Source: Amnibacterium setariae
GTDB lineage: Bacteria > Actinomycetota > Actinomycetes > Actinomycetales > Microbacteriaceae
Length of the DNA stretch: 64,000 nucleotides
Direction: 5' to 3'
NCBI RefSeq assembly: GCF_003581425.1
Contig: NZ_QXTG01000001.1
Coordinates: 682,001 to 746,000 of the forward strand
Part shown: positions 25,993 through 34,420 of the stretch, piece after piece
Numbering within the stretch: the first letter of the stretch is position 1
Layout: every line of letters starts with the position of its first letter
Notes under the pieces: model-generated
What the model saw: the letters and a program-made list of their open reading frames with translations, nothing else
Told to the model about the DNA's origin: nothing
Database searches by the model: none
Translations under genes and position numbers: made by a program

Positions 25993-26019
25993 GCTGCGCT
26001 CGCACCTGACCAGCGGAGG
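25993..26019. repeat. REP-like intergenic repeat, copy 1
   Basis: GCTGCGCTCGCACCT followed by GACCAGCGGAGG matches 50,489-50,516 except for one missing C. Both copies are intergenic. Confidence 0.55.
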
Positions 26020-26045
26020 AGGCGGAGGCCGACGGGGTCGGCGGG

Positions 26046-26624
26046 TCAGACCGTCGCGCGGGCCCAGCGCGCCGCCGCGTCCGCACGGCTGCGGGCGCCG
26101 AGCTTCGTCCGGATGTGCTCCACGTGCTTCTCCACGGTGCGCGCCTCGATGAAGAGCACGTCCGCGATGTCGCGGTTCGTGCGCCCGTCGGCGACGAGGG
26201 CGAGCACCTCCCGCTCGCGGTGCGTCAGGACGGCGAGCGCGGCACGCTGATCGCGGTGCGCCGCGCGGAGCCGCACGTGGTCGACCGCGGCGCCGAGCAG
26301 CGGGCCGAGCATCCCGGCCAGCGCGACGTCGCGCGGCGAGAACCCGCGCAGCCGCCGCCCGAGGAGCAGGCCGACGAGCGCCTGCCCGCCGCCGGCGGTC
26401 CGGATCGCGAGCCGGTGCTCGAGGCGGGAGGCGCCGCCGCGGTCGCCCTCGACCGGGAGGGCGCCGATGACGTCGATCGCGTCGTGGGCGATGAGGTCGG
26501 CCGTCCAGCGCGGCACCCGCGTGGCCAGGGCCGGCAGGTCGGCGACGTCGTGCAGCGCCACGACGCCGTCCAGGAGCGCGCGGACGTCCGTCAGCGTGAC
26601 GTCGGGGGACACGGCTTGCGGCAT
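26046..26624 (-). CDS. LuxR-type HTH regulator with GAF-like N-terminal region
   Basis: 192-aa transcriptional regulator. The C-terminal HTH is unmistakable: LTHREREVLALVADGRTNRD, IADVLFIEARTVEKHVEHIR, TKLGARSRADAA (about residues 130-190). The N-terminal part (VVALHDVADLPALATRVPRW, LEHRLAIRTAGGGQALVGLLL) resembles a short GAF sensor rather than a receiver: there is no phospho-acceptor pattern. It may therefore respond to a small ligand. Start ATG 26,624 (MPQAVSP). The divergent gene 198 bases away encodes a secreted propeller and is the nearest candidate target. Confidence 0.85.
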   Translation of the reverse strand: MPQAVSPDVTLTDVRALLDGVVALHDVADLPALATRVPRWTADLIAHDAIDVIGALPVEGDRGGASRLEHRLAIRTAGGGQALVGLLLGRRLRGFSPRDVALAGMLGPLLGAAVDHVRLRAAHRDQRAALAVLTHREREVLALVADGRTNRDIADVLFIEARTVEKHVEHIRTKLGARSRADAAARWARATV

Positions 26625-26822
26625 CGGCGGGCATCCGGGGGTTCGGGGTGGTGGCGGCTCGCACCGTACTCCCGCGCCCCGCCGGCCGGAAGCCCTGGAC
26701 GACGGGGGTCCCGAGGGTCCGCGCCCCCGGAATGCGTGATTTCCCTGATGCATCCCGCCCGGCCCGGGAGCAGGGTGCTCGCGGGCGCGCGCCCCGCGCC
26801 TCCCTCGAGGAAGAAGGAACCA

Positions 26823-27902
26823 GTGCGGAGCATCAGGAGGGTCGTCGCGGCGGCCCTGGTGGCGGGGACCGGCCTCGCCGCCATGACCGGGATCGGCAGC
26901 GCCGCCGCCTCCCCGGTGCACCACCACCCGCAGCCGCATCAGCTGCCCGGGGACTACATCGCCCCGCTCCAGCTCGCGGTCGACGGCCGTCGCGTCTACG
27001 TCGCCGACAGCGCGAAGTCCGCGCTGTTCCGGCTCGGGAACCCCGTGCCGATCGCGACGGGGCCCGCAGCGACGCCGAACCCCGAGACGAGCGGCGACCT
27101 CGCCGGCGTCGACGCCCGGCACGGGACCATCGCGTACACGACGACCGAGGCGGACCACCGCAACACCTACCTGACGGTGCTGCAGCACGGGAAGAAGGTC
27201 CTGCGGGTGAACCTCGGCCGGTACGAGCGGCTGAAGAACCCCGACGGGCACGTCACCTACGGCGCCGTGAAGCCGTGGACGGTGAGCACGGCCTGCACGC
27301 AGCAGCTGGCGAACGCCGAGCAGCCGGTGCCCCTGACCTACCGGGGCCAGAAGGACTCGCACCCCTACGCCGTCGCGGCGCAGGCCGACGGGTCGTGGCT
27401 GGTCGCCGATGCGGGCGGGAACGACGTCCTGCGCGTGTCGAAGCACGGCCGCATCTCGACCGTCGCGGTGCTGCCCCCGCAGCCCGTGACGATCACTCCG
27501 GCGCTCGCGGAGTCGTTGAAGGTGCCCGCGTGCGCGGGGATCGTCTACCGCTTCGAGGCCGTCCCCACCGACGTCGAGGTCCGGAACGGTCACGTCTACG
27601 CGACCACCCTGCCCGGCGGGGAGGGCGGCCTCGGCAGCGTCTACCGCCTCGGCCGGCACGGCCCGGTCCGGATCGCGACGGGCTTCGCGGGCGCGACGAA
27701 CCTCGCGGTCTCGCCCGGCGGACGGATCTACGTGGTCCAGCTCGGCCAGGGCGTCTTCACGCCCGGGAAGCACGGCCCGCGGAAGGTCGTCGACCTGCCG
27801 GGGGCCGCGGCGGTCGAGTGGGCGGACGGGAAGCTCTACGCGTCCACCGCGCCGGCCGTCATCGGCGGCGAGGGCCCGGGTCACGTGTTCGTGATCCGCT
27901 GA
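26823..27902 (+). CDS. secreted ScyD/ScyE-family beta-propeller protein
   Basis: 359 aa. The signal peptide is clear (VRSIRRVVAAALVAGTGLAA, MTGIGSAAAS), so the protein is exported. The mature part shows propeller blades of the ScyD/ScyE type: DYIAPLQLAVDGRRVYVADS, GDLAGVDARHGTIAYTTTE, PYAVAAQADGSWLVADAGGNDVLRV-like (split here), GHVYATTLPGGEGGLGSVYR and NLAVSPGGRIYVVQLG. GAAGGAA lies 4-5 bases before GTG. In cyanobacteria relatives belong to scytonemin clusters, but in actinomycetes the role is unknown and no such cluster is here. Confidence 0.85.
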   Translation: MRSIRRVVAAALVAGTGLAAMTGIGSAAASPVHHHPQPHQLPGDYIAPLQLAVDGRRVYVADSAKSALFRLGNPVPIATGPAATPNPETSGDLAGVDARHGTIAYTTTEADHRNTYLTVLQHGKKVLRVNLGRYERLKNPDGHVTYGAVKPWTVSTACTQQLANAEQPVPLTYRGQKDSHPYAVAAQADGSWLVADAGGNDVLRVSKHGRISTVAVLPPQPVTITPALAESLKVPACAGIVYRFEAVPTDVEVRNGHVYATTLPGGEGGLGSVYRLGRHGPVRIATGFAGATNLAVSPGGRIYVVQLGQGVFTPGKHGPRKVVDLPGAAAVEWADGKLYASTAPAVIGGEGPGHVFVIR

Positions 27903-28030
27903 CCCGCGGAGGCGCTCGCGGCCGCGGCGCGGGGGACCGGACAGTCTCCCGTGCCGCGGCCGTTCCGCGCGTCGCCACGCCGCGGCGTGGCGGCCCCGGG
28001 CGGCCGGAGCCCCCGACCTACAGTGGCAGC

Positions 28031-31000
28031 GTGCTGTATGCCGAGGAGACGGAGGGGGAGGCGCCGGGCGCCCGTCCCCGCGTCGCGACCGGCACCGGGC
28101 TGGCCACCGCGCCGAACGCGGTCAGCGTCGGGGACGGCCGCTTCACGCCCGTGAACGGCGCGGTCGGCGCCTGGGACCGCTGGCGGGACGAGCTCGCCCA
28201 CGTCGGCGGCGTCTCCCCGCTGATCCGGTTCGAGGACTCCGTCCGCACCCGCATCGAGCTGTCGACCACGCACCCCTCCGGGCTCGCGCAGTTCATCACC
28301 GGCAAGACGACGCTGCTGTCGAACCTGATCCGGGACGACCTCGCCTTCCGCACGGCGAGCGCCGCCGCGTCCACCCTCACGGCCAAGGCCGTCGAGCTCG
28401 CCGCCACCCGCGGCATCGACGCGATGCACCTCGCCATCGGCCTCGCCGAGTGGCGCTTCGAGAAGCAGGACTTCCGCGGTCCGGTCCTGCTCCGGCCGCT
28501 CGCGATCCGGCGGTACGGCCGCGACTTCGAGCTGCGCCTGAAGGGCGCGCTGCAGCTGAACCCCGGCCTCGTCGCGGCGATGCGCGAGCAGTACGACATC
28601 GAGCTCGACCCCGCCCAGTTCGTCGCGCTCGCGCTCTCCGCCGGCGCCTTCAAGCCGCAGCCCGTCATCGACCGCCTGCGCGAGCTGACGAGCCACCTCC
28701 AGCGCTTCAGCGTGCAGCCGCGGCTGCTCATCTCCTCCTTCGACGAGGTCGGCGCGGCGCTGCTCGCGGACGCGAAGGACCTCTCGCACCCCGTCATCGA
28801 CGCCGTCGCCGGCAACCCCACCGCCGTCGCCCGCATCACCGGGGCGGCGGACCGCGTCGACGTGATCCCGCAGGACCAGCGGCCGCCGATGCTCGACGGC
28901 GCCCTGCTCGACGCGGACCCGGAGCAGGAGCAGGCGGTCGCCGAGATCGCCGCCGGGCACCACCTCGCCGTCCACGCGCTGCCCGGCACGGGGGCGACGC
29001 AGACGATCGTGAACGCGCTCGGCGCGCTCGTCGCGCAGCACCGGCGGGTGCTCGTCGTCAGCCCGCGGCACGCGACGCTGAAGGCCGTCGCCGACCGGCT
29101 CGCCGAGATCGGCCTGCCCGGGCTCACCGCGTCCGGCCGGACGGTGCGTCGCGACCTGATCCAGGCGATCTCCCGCAACGAGAAGGCGCAGCCCGCCGAG
29201 ACCGGCGAGGTCGACGAGGCGCTCACCCGCCTCCGCTCCGTGCTGCTCGACTACCGCACCGCGCTCGGCCGCCGCGACCCCGTGCTGCGGGTCAGCGTGC
29301 TCGACGCGCTCGGCGAGCTCTCCCGCCTCGCCCTCCTGCCCAGCCCGCCCGCGACGACCGCCCGGCTGTCGACGAGGGCGATGGAGGCGCTCGCCACCGA
29401 CCGGGGCGCGGTGCAGGAGGACCTGCTGCGCGCGGCCTCCCTCGGCGAGTTCCGCGTCGGCCCCATGGACTCGCCCTGGTACGGCGCCGTGTTCGCGGAC
29501 GGGCAGGGCGCCGCCCAGGCCCACCAGCTCGCGAAGCGACTGCACGGCACCGAGGTGCCGCGGCTGCTCGAGCGCGCCGACGCGCTCATCGCCGGGTCCC
29601 GCTTCCGCGCCTTCGGCACCGTCGCGGAGCTCGGGGTCTACCTGAAGCTGCTGCTCGACATCCGCGAGACGCTCGACCGCTTCCAGCCCGCCGTGTTCGA
29701 CCGGTCCCTCGGCGAGCTCATCATCGCGACCGGCCCGCGCCGCGACTCCCGCGAGATGTCGACGGTGAACCGCCGCCGGCTCAAGCGGCTCGCGAAGGAG
29801 TACCTGCGGCCCGGCGTGCACGTCGTCGACCTCCACGAGTCGCTGCAGCGCATCCAGCAGCAGCGGGTGCTCTGGCAGCGCTTCGTCACGAGCGGCGTCG
29901 CGCCCGACGTGCCGCCCGGCATCACCGACGTGTGGACCGAGTACCAGGCCGTGTCGGCCGACCTCGCCGCCCTCGACGAGCCGCTCGGGCTCACGGGCAC
30001 GCCCGACTCGCTGCTGCAGGAGCCGGTGGACGGGCTCGGCGACCGGCTCGCGGCGCTCGCGGCCGACTCCGACGTCCTCGAGAACCTGCAGGACCGGCAG
30101 GCCGTCATGGCGCGGCTCAAGGCGCAGGACCTGGCGCCGCTGCTCGAGGACCTCGCGGGCCGGCACGTGCCGCCCGAGCGGGTCGGCGCGGAGCTGGAGC
30201 TCGCGTGGTGGAAGAGCGTGCTCGAGCGCCTGCTCGCCGAGGACCCCGCGCTGCTCGGCGCGAACACGACGGTGCTCGACCGGCTCGAGCAGGACTTCCG
30301 GCTCGTCGACGAGGCGCACGCGGGCGCGAACGCGAAGCGGCTCGCCTGGCAGCTCGCGGACGCCTGGCGGCTCGCGCTCGCCGACCGCGGGCCGGAGGCG
30401 GACGCGCTGAAGCAGCTGCTGCAGCAGAAGGTCGACGACCCGCAGGTGCTGCACCGGGAGGCGCCGCACCTCGTGAAGCTGCTCGCGCCGGTCTGGCTGG
30501 CGCCGCCCTACGAGGTGCACGCGCTCGGCGAGGTGACGTTCGACACGGTCGTCGTCGTCGACGCCGGGGCGCTGAGCTTCGCGGAGGGCCTCGGCGCGCT
30601 CCGCCGCGCCAAGCAGGTCGTCGTGTTCGGCGACCCGGTGACGCAGACCCCGATGCCGTTCGACATCGCGATCCGCGAGACGGAGCCCGAGCAGGAGACG
30701 CAGAAGCGCCTCGACGAGCGGCAGGCGGACAGCGTGTTCTCGCGGATCGCGGACCTGGTGCGGACGGTCGAGCTCACGACCTCCTACCGCGCCGGCGGCG
30801 AGGACCTCGCGGAGCTCGTGAACCGCCGCTTCTACGACGGCCGCATCGAGAGCGTCCCGTGGGCCGGCACGTTCCTCGGCCACGGCAGCCTCGTGCTCGA
30901 CTACGTCGACAACGGGCACGGGCTGCCCGACGCCGAGACGGGCGCCGTGGAGGCGACCGATCCCGAGGTGCAGCGCGTCGTCGAGCGGGTGCTCGACCAC

Positions 31001-31777
31001 GCCGCGACCCGCCCGCGCGAGTCGCTCATGGTCATCTCGGGCAGCGCGAAGCACGCGATCCGCGTGCAGCAGGCCGTGATGAAGGCGCTCGTGCGCCGCG
31101 GCGACGTCACCGAGTTCTTCACCCGCGACCAGGCGGAGCCGTTCATCGTGGTCACCCTCGCGGAGGCCGTCGGGCACAGCCGCGACCGGGTGATCCTGTC
31201 GATCGGCTTCGGGCGGACCCCGCACGGGCGCACCCTCTCCCAGCTCGGGCCGCTCGCGAAGCCGGGCGGGGAGCGCCTGCTCGCCGCGGCCGTCACGCGG
31301 GCCCGTCGGTCGCTCGCGATCGTCTCCTGCTTCCGGCCCGACGACCTCGACGGCGACCGGATGCCCGCCGGCGTGCTCGCGCTGCGGCGCCTCCTCGCGG
31401 ACGCGGAGGGGCGGATCGCGGACGACGCGATCGACGACGACCGCGACGCGATGCTCGTCGACCTCGCCCGGCGCCTCCGGGCCCTCGGCATGCAGGTCGC
31501 GCTCGGGTACCACGAGAAGCTCGGCCTGGTCGCCTCGCACGGCGCGCGGGCGATCACCGTGGAGACGGACGCGGCGCTGCAGGGCAGGAGCCTCCGGCAG
31601 GGGCTGCGCCTGCGCCCCGAGCTGCTGAAGCGGCTCGGCTGGCACTACCTCCGCGTGCACAGCTTCGACCTGTTCAGCGACCCGGACGCGATCGCGCAGC
31701 GGATCGCGATCGCCCTGGGCGCCCGGGAGCCGTCGCCGCTGACGACGACGATGCCGATCGTCGAGGTGCGGACCTGA
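28031..31777 (+). CDS. large SF1-helicase-like ATPase with DUF4011-type start and C-terminal nuclease-like domain
   Basis: 1248-aa soluble protein. N-terminal about 300 residues are of the type found before actinobacterial DUF4011/AAA proteins (FITGKTTLLSNLIRDDLAFR). The P-loop region is LPGTGATQTIVNAL, in which the usual Lys of G-K-T/S is Gln. Helicase-like parts follow: FDTVVVVDAGALSF (where DExx is expected), VVFGDPVTQTP, LTTSYRAGGEDL, ILSIGFGRTPHG and LLAAAVTRARRSLAIVS. The last about 100 residues (LRALGMQVALGYHEKLGLVA, AITVETDAA, LRPELLKRLGWHYLRVHSFD) resemble a Vsr/DUF559-like nuclease fold. TACAGT six bases before GTG implies a leaderless mRNA. Role unknown, possibly DNA repair. Confidence 0.82.
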   Translation: MLYAEETEGEAPGARPRVATGTGLATAPNAVSVGDGRFTPVNGAVGAWDRWRDELAHVGGVSPLIRFEDSVRTRIELSTTHPSGLAQFITGKTTLLSNLIRDDLAFRTASAAASTLTAKAVELAATRGIDAMHLAIGLAEWRFEKQDFRGPVLLRPLAIRRYGRDFELRLKGALQLNPGLVAAMREQYDIELDPAQFVALALSAGAFKPQPVIDRLRELTSHLQRFSVQPRLLISSFDEVGAALLADAKDLSHPVIDAVAGNPTAVARITGAADRVDVIPQDQRPPMLDGALLDADPEQEQAVAEIAAGHHLAVHALPGTGATQTIVNALGALVAQHRRVLVVSPRHATLKAVADRLAEIGLPGLTASGRTVRRDLIQAISRNEKAQPAETGEVDEALTRLRSVLLDYRTALGRRDPVLRVSVLDALGELSRLALLPSPPATTARLSTRAMEALATDRGAVQEDLLRAASLGEFRVGPMDSPWYGAVFADGQGAAQAHQLAKRLHGTEVPRLLERADALIAGSRFRAFGTVAELGVYLKLLLDIRETLDRFQPAVFDRSLGELIIATGPRRDSREMSTVNRRRLKRLAKEYLRPGVHVVDLHESLQRIQQQRVLWQRFVTSGVAPDVPPGITDVWTEYQAVSADLAALDEPLGLTGTPDSLLQEPVDGLGDRLAALAADSDVLENLQDRQAVMARLKAQDLAPLLEDLAGRHVPPERVGAELELAWWKSVLERLLAEDPALLGANTTVLDRLEQDFRLVDEAHAGANAKRLAWQLADAWRLALADRGPEADALKQLLQQKVDDPQVLHREAPHLVKLLAPVWLAPPYEVHALGEVTFDTVVVVDAGALSFAEGLGALRRAKQVVVFGDPVTQTPMPFDIAIRETEPEQETQKRLDERQADSVFSRIADLVRTVELTTSYRAGGEDLAELVNRRFYDGRIESVPWAGTFLGHGSLVLDYVDNGHGLPDAETGAVEATDPEVQRVVERVLDHAATRPRESLMVISGSAKHAIRVQQAVMKALVRRGDVTEFFTRDQAEPFIVVTLAEAVGHSRDRVILSIGFGRTPHGRTLSQLGPLAKPGGERLLAAAVTRARRSLAIVSCFRPDDLDGDRMPAGVLALRRLLADAEGRIADDAIDDDRDAMLVDLARRLRALGMQVALGYHEKLGLVASHGARAITVETDAALQGRSLRQGLRLRPELLKRLGWHYLRVHSFDLFSDPDAIAQRIAIALGAREPSPLTTTMPIVEVRT

Positions 31778-31947
31778 CCGAGCCGCGTCGACGGCACCGC
31801 CGCGTGCGCACCGAGCCCGCGCCGGGCTCGGACCCGACGCCGTCCGCGGGGGAGCGGGCCGAGGAGGACGAGCCGCGCGCCTGGGGCGACGCGGACGGCC
31901 CGAACGACGCCCGCCTCCGCGCCGACAAGCCGCCCCACTGGGGCTGA
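31774..31947 (+). CDS. small conserved-looking basic/acidic protein after the ATPase
   Basis: About 57 aa if started at CTG 31,774, whose bases overlap the ATPase stop (CTGA). A basic N-terminus (TEPRRRHRRVRTEPAPGSDP) passes to an acidic middle (ERAEEDEPRAWGDADG) and ends RLRADKPPHWG. The ending resembles small proteins found after this ATPase in related genera, from memory. GTG 31,804 would give 47 aa. No ribosome site can be judged because of the overlap. Function unknown; translation coupling to the ATPase is inferred. Confidence 0.55.
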   Translation: MTEPRRRHRRVRTEPAPGSDPTPSAGERAEEDEPRAWGDADGPNDARLRADKPPHWG

Positions 31948-31958
31948 CCCGCCCTGAC

Positions 31959-32016
31959 GGGGCCCTCCGCTGCTGGTCCGGCCGAGCGCGCCGACCGATC
32001 TGCAGCGGAGGGCCCC
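31959..32016. terminator. bidirectional terminator between the small gene and mscL
   Basis: GGGGCCCTCCGCTGC and GCAGCGGAGGGCCCC form a perfect 15-bp stem around a 28-base loop that itself can pair (GGTC/GACC). It lies between convergent genes. Confidence 0.78.
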
Positions 32017-32028
32017 GCTGGCGGGGAG

Positions 32029-32469
32029 TCAGTCCTGGTTGAGGATGCGGGTGTCGCCGACCTTCTGCCGGCCCTCCAGCAGGTCCCGGATCTGGGCGAG
32101 CAGGTCGAGCTCCGTCGGCGGCGCCGGCGTCGAGGCCTCCGGCTCGGCGGGCTTCTGGAAGGCGCGCTTCAGCATCGAGTTCACGGGCAGCACGAAGACG
32201 AAGTAGACGACCGCGGCGATGATGACGAAGTTGATGACCGCCGCGAGGAACGCGCCGAACTTGATGGCGGCCGTGCCGCCGGCCGCGGTCGGGATCGTCA
32301 CGATCAGCGCCTTGCTGAGGTCGTTCGCGTTGAACAGCGCACCGATGATCGGCTGGAAGATGAAGTTCACCAGCGCGGTGACGATGGCCGTGAACGCGGC
32401 GCCGATCACGACCGCCACGGCCAGGTCGATGACGTTGCCGCGGAGGATGAACTCTCTGAAACCCTTCAT
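32029..32469 (-). CDS. mscL: large-conductance mechanosensitive channel MscL
   Basis: 146-aa inner-membrane channel that opens under membrane tension to release solutes during osmotic downshock. The N-terminal amphipathic helix (MKGFREFILRGN) leads into TM1 (VIDLAVAVVIGAAFTAIVTA, with the Gly/Ala gate face), the periplasmic loop, TM2 (FLAAVINFVIIAAVVYFVFV) and a charged C-terminal helix (LDLLAQIRDLLEGR). Length is typical. It is the last gene of a minus-strand run with FmdB and 5-FCL. Confidence 0.97.
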   Translation of the reverse strand: MKGFREFILRGNVIDLAVAVVIGAAFTAIVTALVNFIFQPIIGALFNANDLSKALIVTIPTAAGGTAAIKFGAFLAAVINFVIIAAVVYFVFVLPVNSMLKRAFQKPAEPEASTPAPPTELDLLAQIRDLLEGRQKVGDTRILNQD

Positions 32470-32520
32470 GCCCGCCTGTCTAGCAGCGGGCCGGGCTCCG
32501 GGCGGGAACGGCGCGGGACG

Positions 32521-32862
32521 TTAGGAGCTCGACCCCGAGGAGCTCGACCCCGAGGAGCTCGACGACGAGCTCGAGGAGGCGGCGGGCTTCGCGGAGCCCG
32601 AGTCGCTCTTCGCGGGCGCCGTCGGGGACGACGAGGAGTCGCTCTTGGCGCCGTCGCCGGAGGGCTTCGCACCGTCGCCCGACCCCGCGCGCGAGTCGGT
32701 GCGGTAGAAGCCGGAGCCGTTGAAGGTCACGCCGATCGACCCGTACTGCTTGCGCAGCGCGCCGCCGCAGACGGGGCACTCGGTGAGCGGGGCGTCGCTG
32801 AAGTCCTGGTGCACCTCGAGCGGGGTCCCGCAGTCGCGGCACTTGTAGGCGTACACGGGCAT
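32521..32862 (-). CDS. FmdB-type zinc ribbon protein with poly-Ser tail
   Basis: 113-aa protein. Residues 1-58 are an FmdB regulatory-protein zinc ribbon: MPVYAYKCRDCG (first CxxC), FSDAPLTECPVCGG (second CxxC), IGVTFNGSGFYRTD. After this comes a low-complexity tail of Ser, Ala, Pro, Lys and Gly ending in long Ser runs. At DNA level the tail contains tandem near-copies of GAGCTCGACCCCGAG, a likely site of length change. The gene is 7 bases after 5-FCL on the same strand. FmdB proteins are small putative regulators with no settled function. Confidence 0.88.
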   Translation of the reverse strand: MPVYAYKCRDCGTPLEVHQDFSDAPLTECPVCGGALRKQYGSIGVTFNGSGFYRTDSRAGSGDGAKPSGDGAKSDSSSSPTAPAKSDSGSAKPAASSSSSSSSSGSSSSGSSS

Positions 32863-32869
32863 GGTCGGC

Positions 32870-33481
32870 TCAGATCCTTCGTCGGCGGGGCGAGCGCGTG
32901 GAGAACTCGACGGTCCTCGTCGGGGTCACGACGCCGTCGACGGCCTGATCATGACGTTCCCGGGGCACCTCGTCCACGAGCTCGGAATCGAAGAGTACCG
33001 CGTACACCGGAGGGCACCGTTCCATCGAGCCGAGGGTCTTGTCGTAGTAGCCGCGGCCCCAGCCGAGCCGCATCCCGGACCCGTCGACCGCCGCGGCGGG
33101 CACGACGATCAGGTCGACGTCGTTGATCGCGATCGGCCCGAGCAGCTCGCCGACCGCCTCCGGCGTGCCGAACAGGCCGAGCGTCTCCTCCTCGTCGTCC
33201 GTCGCGGTGGTCCAGTCGAGCAGGCCGTCCGTCCGCGTGATCGGGAACAGGACCCGGATACCGGCGTCCCTCGCCCAGTTCGCGAACTCGCGCGTGTTCG
33301 GCTCGTCCTGCGCGGACAGGTAGCAGGAGACCGATCGCGCGTCGATCTTCCGCACCAGCGCCACGAGCTGCTCGGTGATGCCGGTGGTGGCCGCGGCGCG
33401 CTCGTCGCGGGTGAGATTCCGCCTGCGTTCCCGCAGCTCCGCGCGCAGTGCCCGCTTCTGGGGTGCGAGATCGTCCGTCAT
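32870..33481 (-). CDS. 5-formyltetrahydrofolate cyclo-ligase
   Basis: 203-aa cytoplasmic enzyme that uses ATP to turn 5-formyl-THF into 5,10-methenyl-THF in folate metabolism. Family landmarks: basic N-terminal KRALRAELRERRRNLT (ATP-binding region), FPITRTDGLLDW, DLIVVPAAAVDGSGMRLGWG and the signature GRGYYDKTL. Length fits the family. It is divergent from galU, with 39 bases between starts, and heads the 5-FCL/FmdB/mscL run, an arrangement common in actinomycetes. Confidence 0.95.
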   Translation of the reverse strand: MTDDLAPQKRALRAELRERRRNLTRDERAAATTGITEQLVALVRKIDARSVSCYLSAQDEPNTREFANWARDAGIRVLFPITRTDGLLDWTTATDDEEETLGLFGTPEAVGELLGPIAINDVDLIVVPAAAVDGSGMRLGWGRGYYDKTLGSMERCPPVYAVLFDSELVDEVPRERHDQAVDGVVTPTRTVEFSTRSPRRRRI

Positions 33482-33520
33482 GGCCCGATTCTAAGAAGTG
33501 CGTCCGGATAGCCTGAGCCC

Positions 33521-34411
33521 ATGGCGTACCACATCACCAAGGCCGTGATCCCGGCCGCCGGTCTCGGGACCCGCTTCCTGCCTGCGACCAAGGCGATGCC
33601 GAAGGAGATGCTGCCGGTCGTCGACAAGCCCGCGATCCAGTACGTCGTCGAGGAGGCGGTCGCCGCCGGCCTCAACGACGTGCTCATGGTCACGGGCCGG
33701 AACAAGTACGCGCTCGAGAACCATTTCGACCGCGTCTACGAGCTCGAGGCGACGCTCGAGAACAAGGGCGACCACGCGAAGCTCCAGCGCGTCCGCGAGT
33801 CGACCAACATCGCGGACATCCACTACTTCCGCCAGGGCGACCCGCGAGGGCTCGGCCACGCGGTGCTGCAGGCGCGCATGCACGTCGGGCACGAGCCCTT
33901 CGCGGTGCTCCTCGGCGACGACCTGATCGACGAGCGCGACCCGCTGCTCAAGCGGATGATCGAGGAGTCGGGGAAGCGCAACGCGTCCGTCGTCGCGCTG
34001 CTCGAGGTCGACCCCGACCAGATCCACCTGTACGGCGCCGCGAAGGTCGAGGCGACCGACGAGGACGACGTCGTGCGGATCACGGGTCTCGTCGAGAAGC
34101 CGTCGAAGGAGAACGCGCCCTCGAACTACGCGATCATCGGCCGCTACGTGCTGAAGCCGGAGATCTTCCCGATCCTCGAGCACACGAAGCCCGGCAAGGG
34201 CGGCGAGATCCAGCTCACGGACGCGCTCGAGGAGATGGCCGGCGCGGCCTGGACGGGCGGCGTCTACGGCGTCGTGTTCCGCGGCCGCCGCTACGACACC
34301 GGCGACAAGATCGACTACATCAAGGCGATCGTGCAGCTCGCGTCCGAGCGGGACGACCTCGGGCCGGAGCTGCGGCCCTGGCTGTCCGAGTTCGTCGCCG
34401 GCCTCGACTGA
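33521..34411 (+). CDS. galU: UTP--glucose-1-phosphate uridylyltransferase
   Basis: 296-aa enzyme making UDP-glucose from UTP and glucose-1-phosphate for cell-wall and exopolysaccharide sugars. The nucleotide-binding N-terminus is textbook: IPAAGLGTRFLPATKAMPKE, MLPVVDKPAIQYVVEEA. Further motifs are HYFRQGDPRGLGHAV, FAVLLGDDLIDE, GLVEKPSKENAPSN and GRRYDTGDKIDYIKA. Length is standard. The next gene starts 9 bases after its stop, suggesting an operon with the acetyltransferase. Confidence is high. Confidence 0.97.
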   Translation: MAYHITKAVIPAAGLGTRFLPATKAMPKEMLPVVDKPAIQYVVEEAVAAGLNDVLMVTGRNKYALENHFDRVYELEATLENKGDHAKLQRVRESTNIADIHYFRQGDPRGLGHAVLQARMHVGHEPFAVLLGDDLIDERDPLLKRMIEESGKRNASVVALLEVDPDQIHLYGAAKVEATDEDDVVRITGLVEKPSKENAPSNYAIIGRYVLKPEIFPILEHTKPGKGGEIQLTDALEEMAGAAWTGGVYGVVFRGRRYDTGDKIDYIKAIVQLASERDDLGPELRPWLSEFVAGLD

Positions 34412-34420
34412 GACCGGCAC

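Noticed and set aside
27881-31660. Open frame of about 1,260 codons antisense to the large ATPase
   Set aside because: Its translation is dominated by Arg, Glu, Val, His and Leu in repeats typical of GC-rich antisense frames; the sense frame has recognisable domains.
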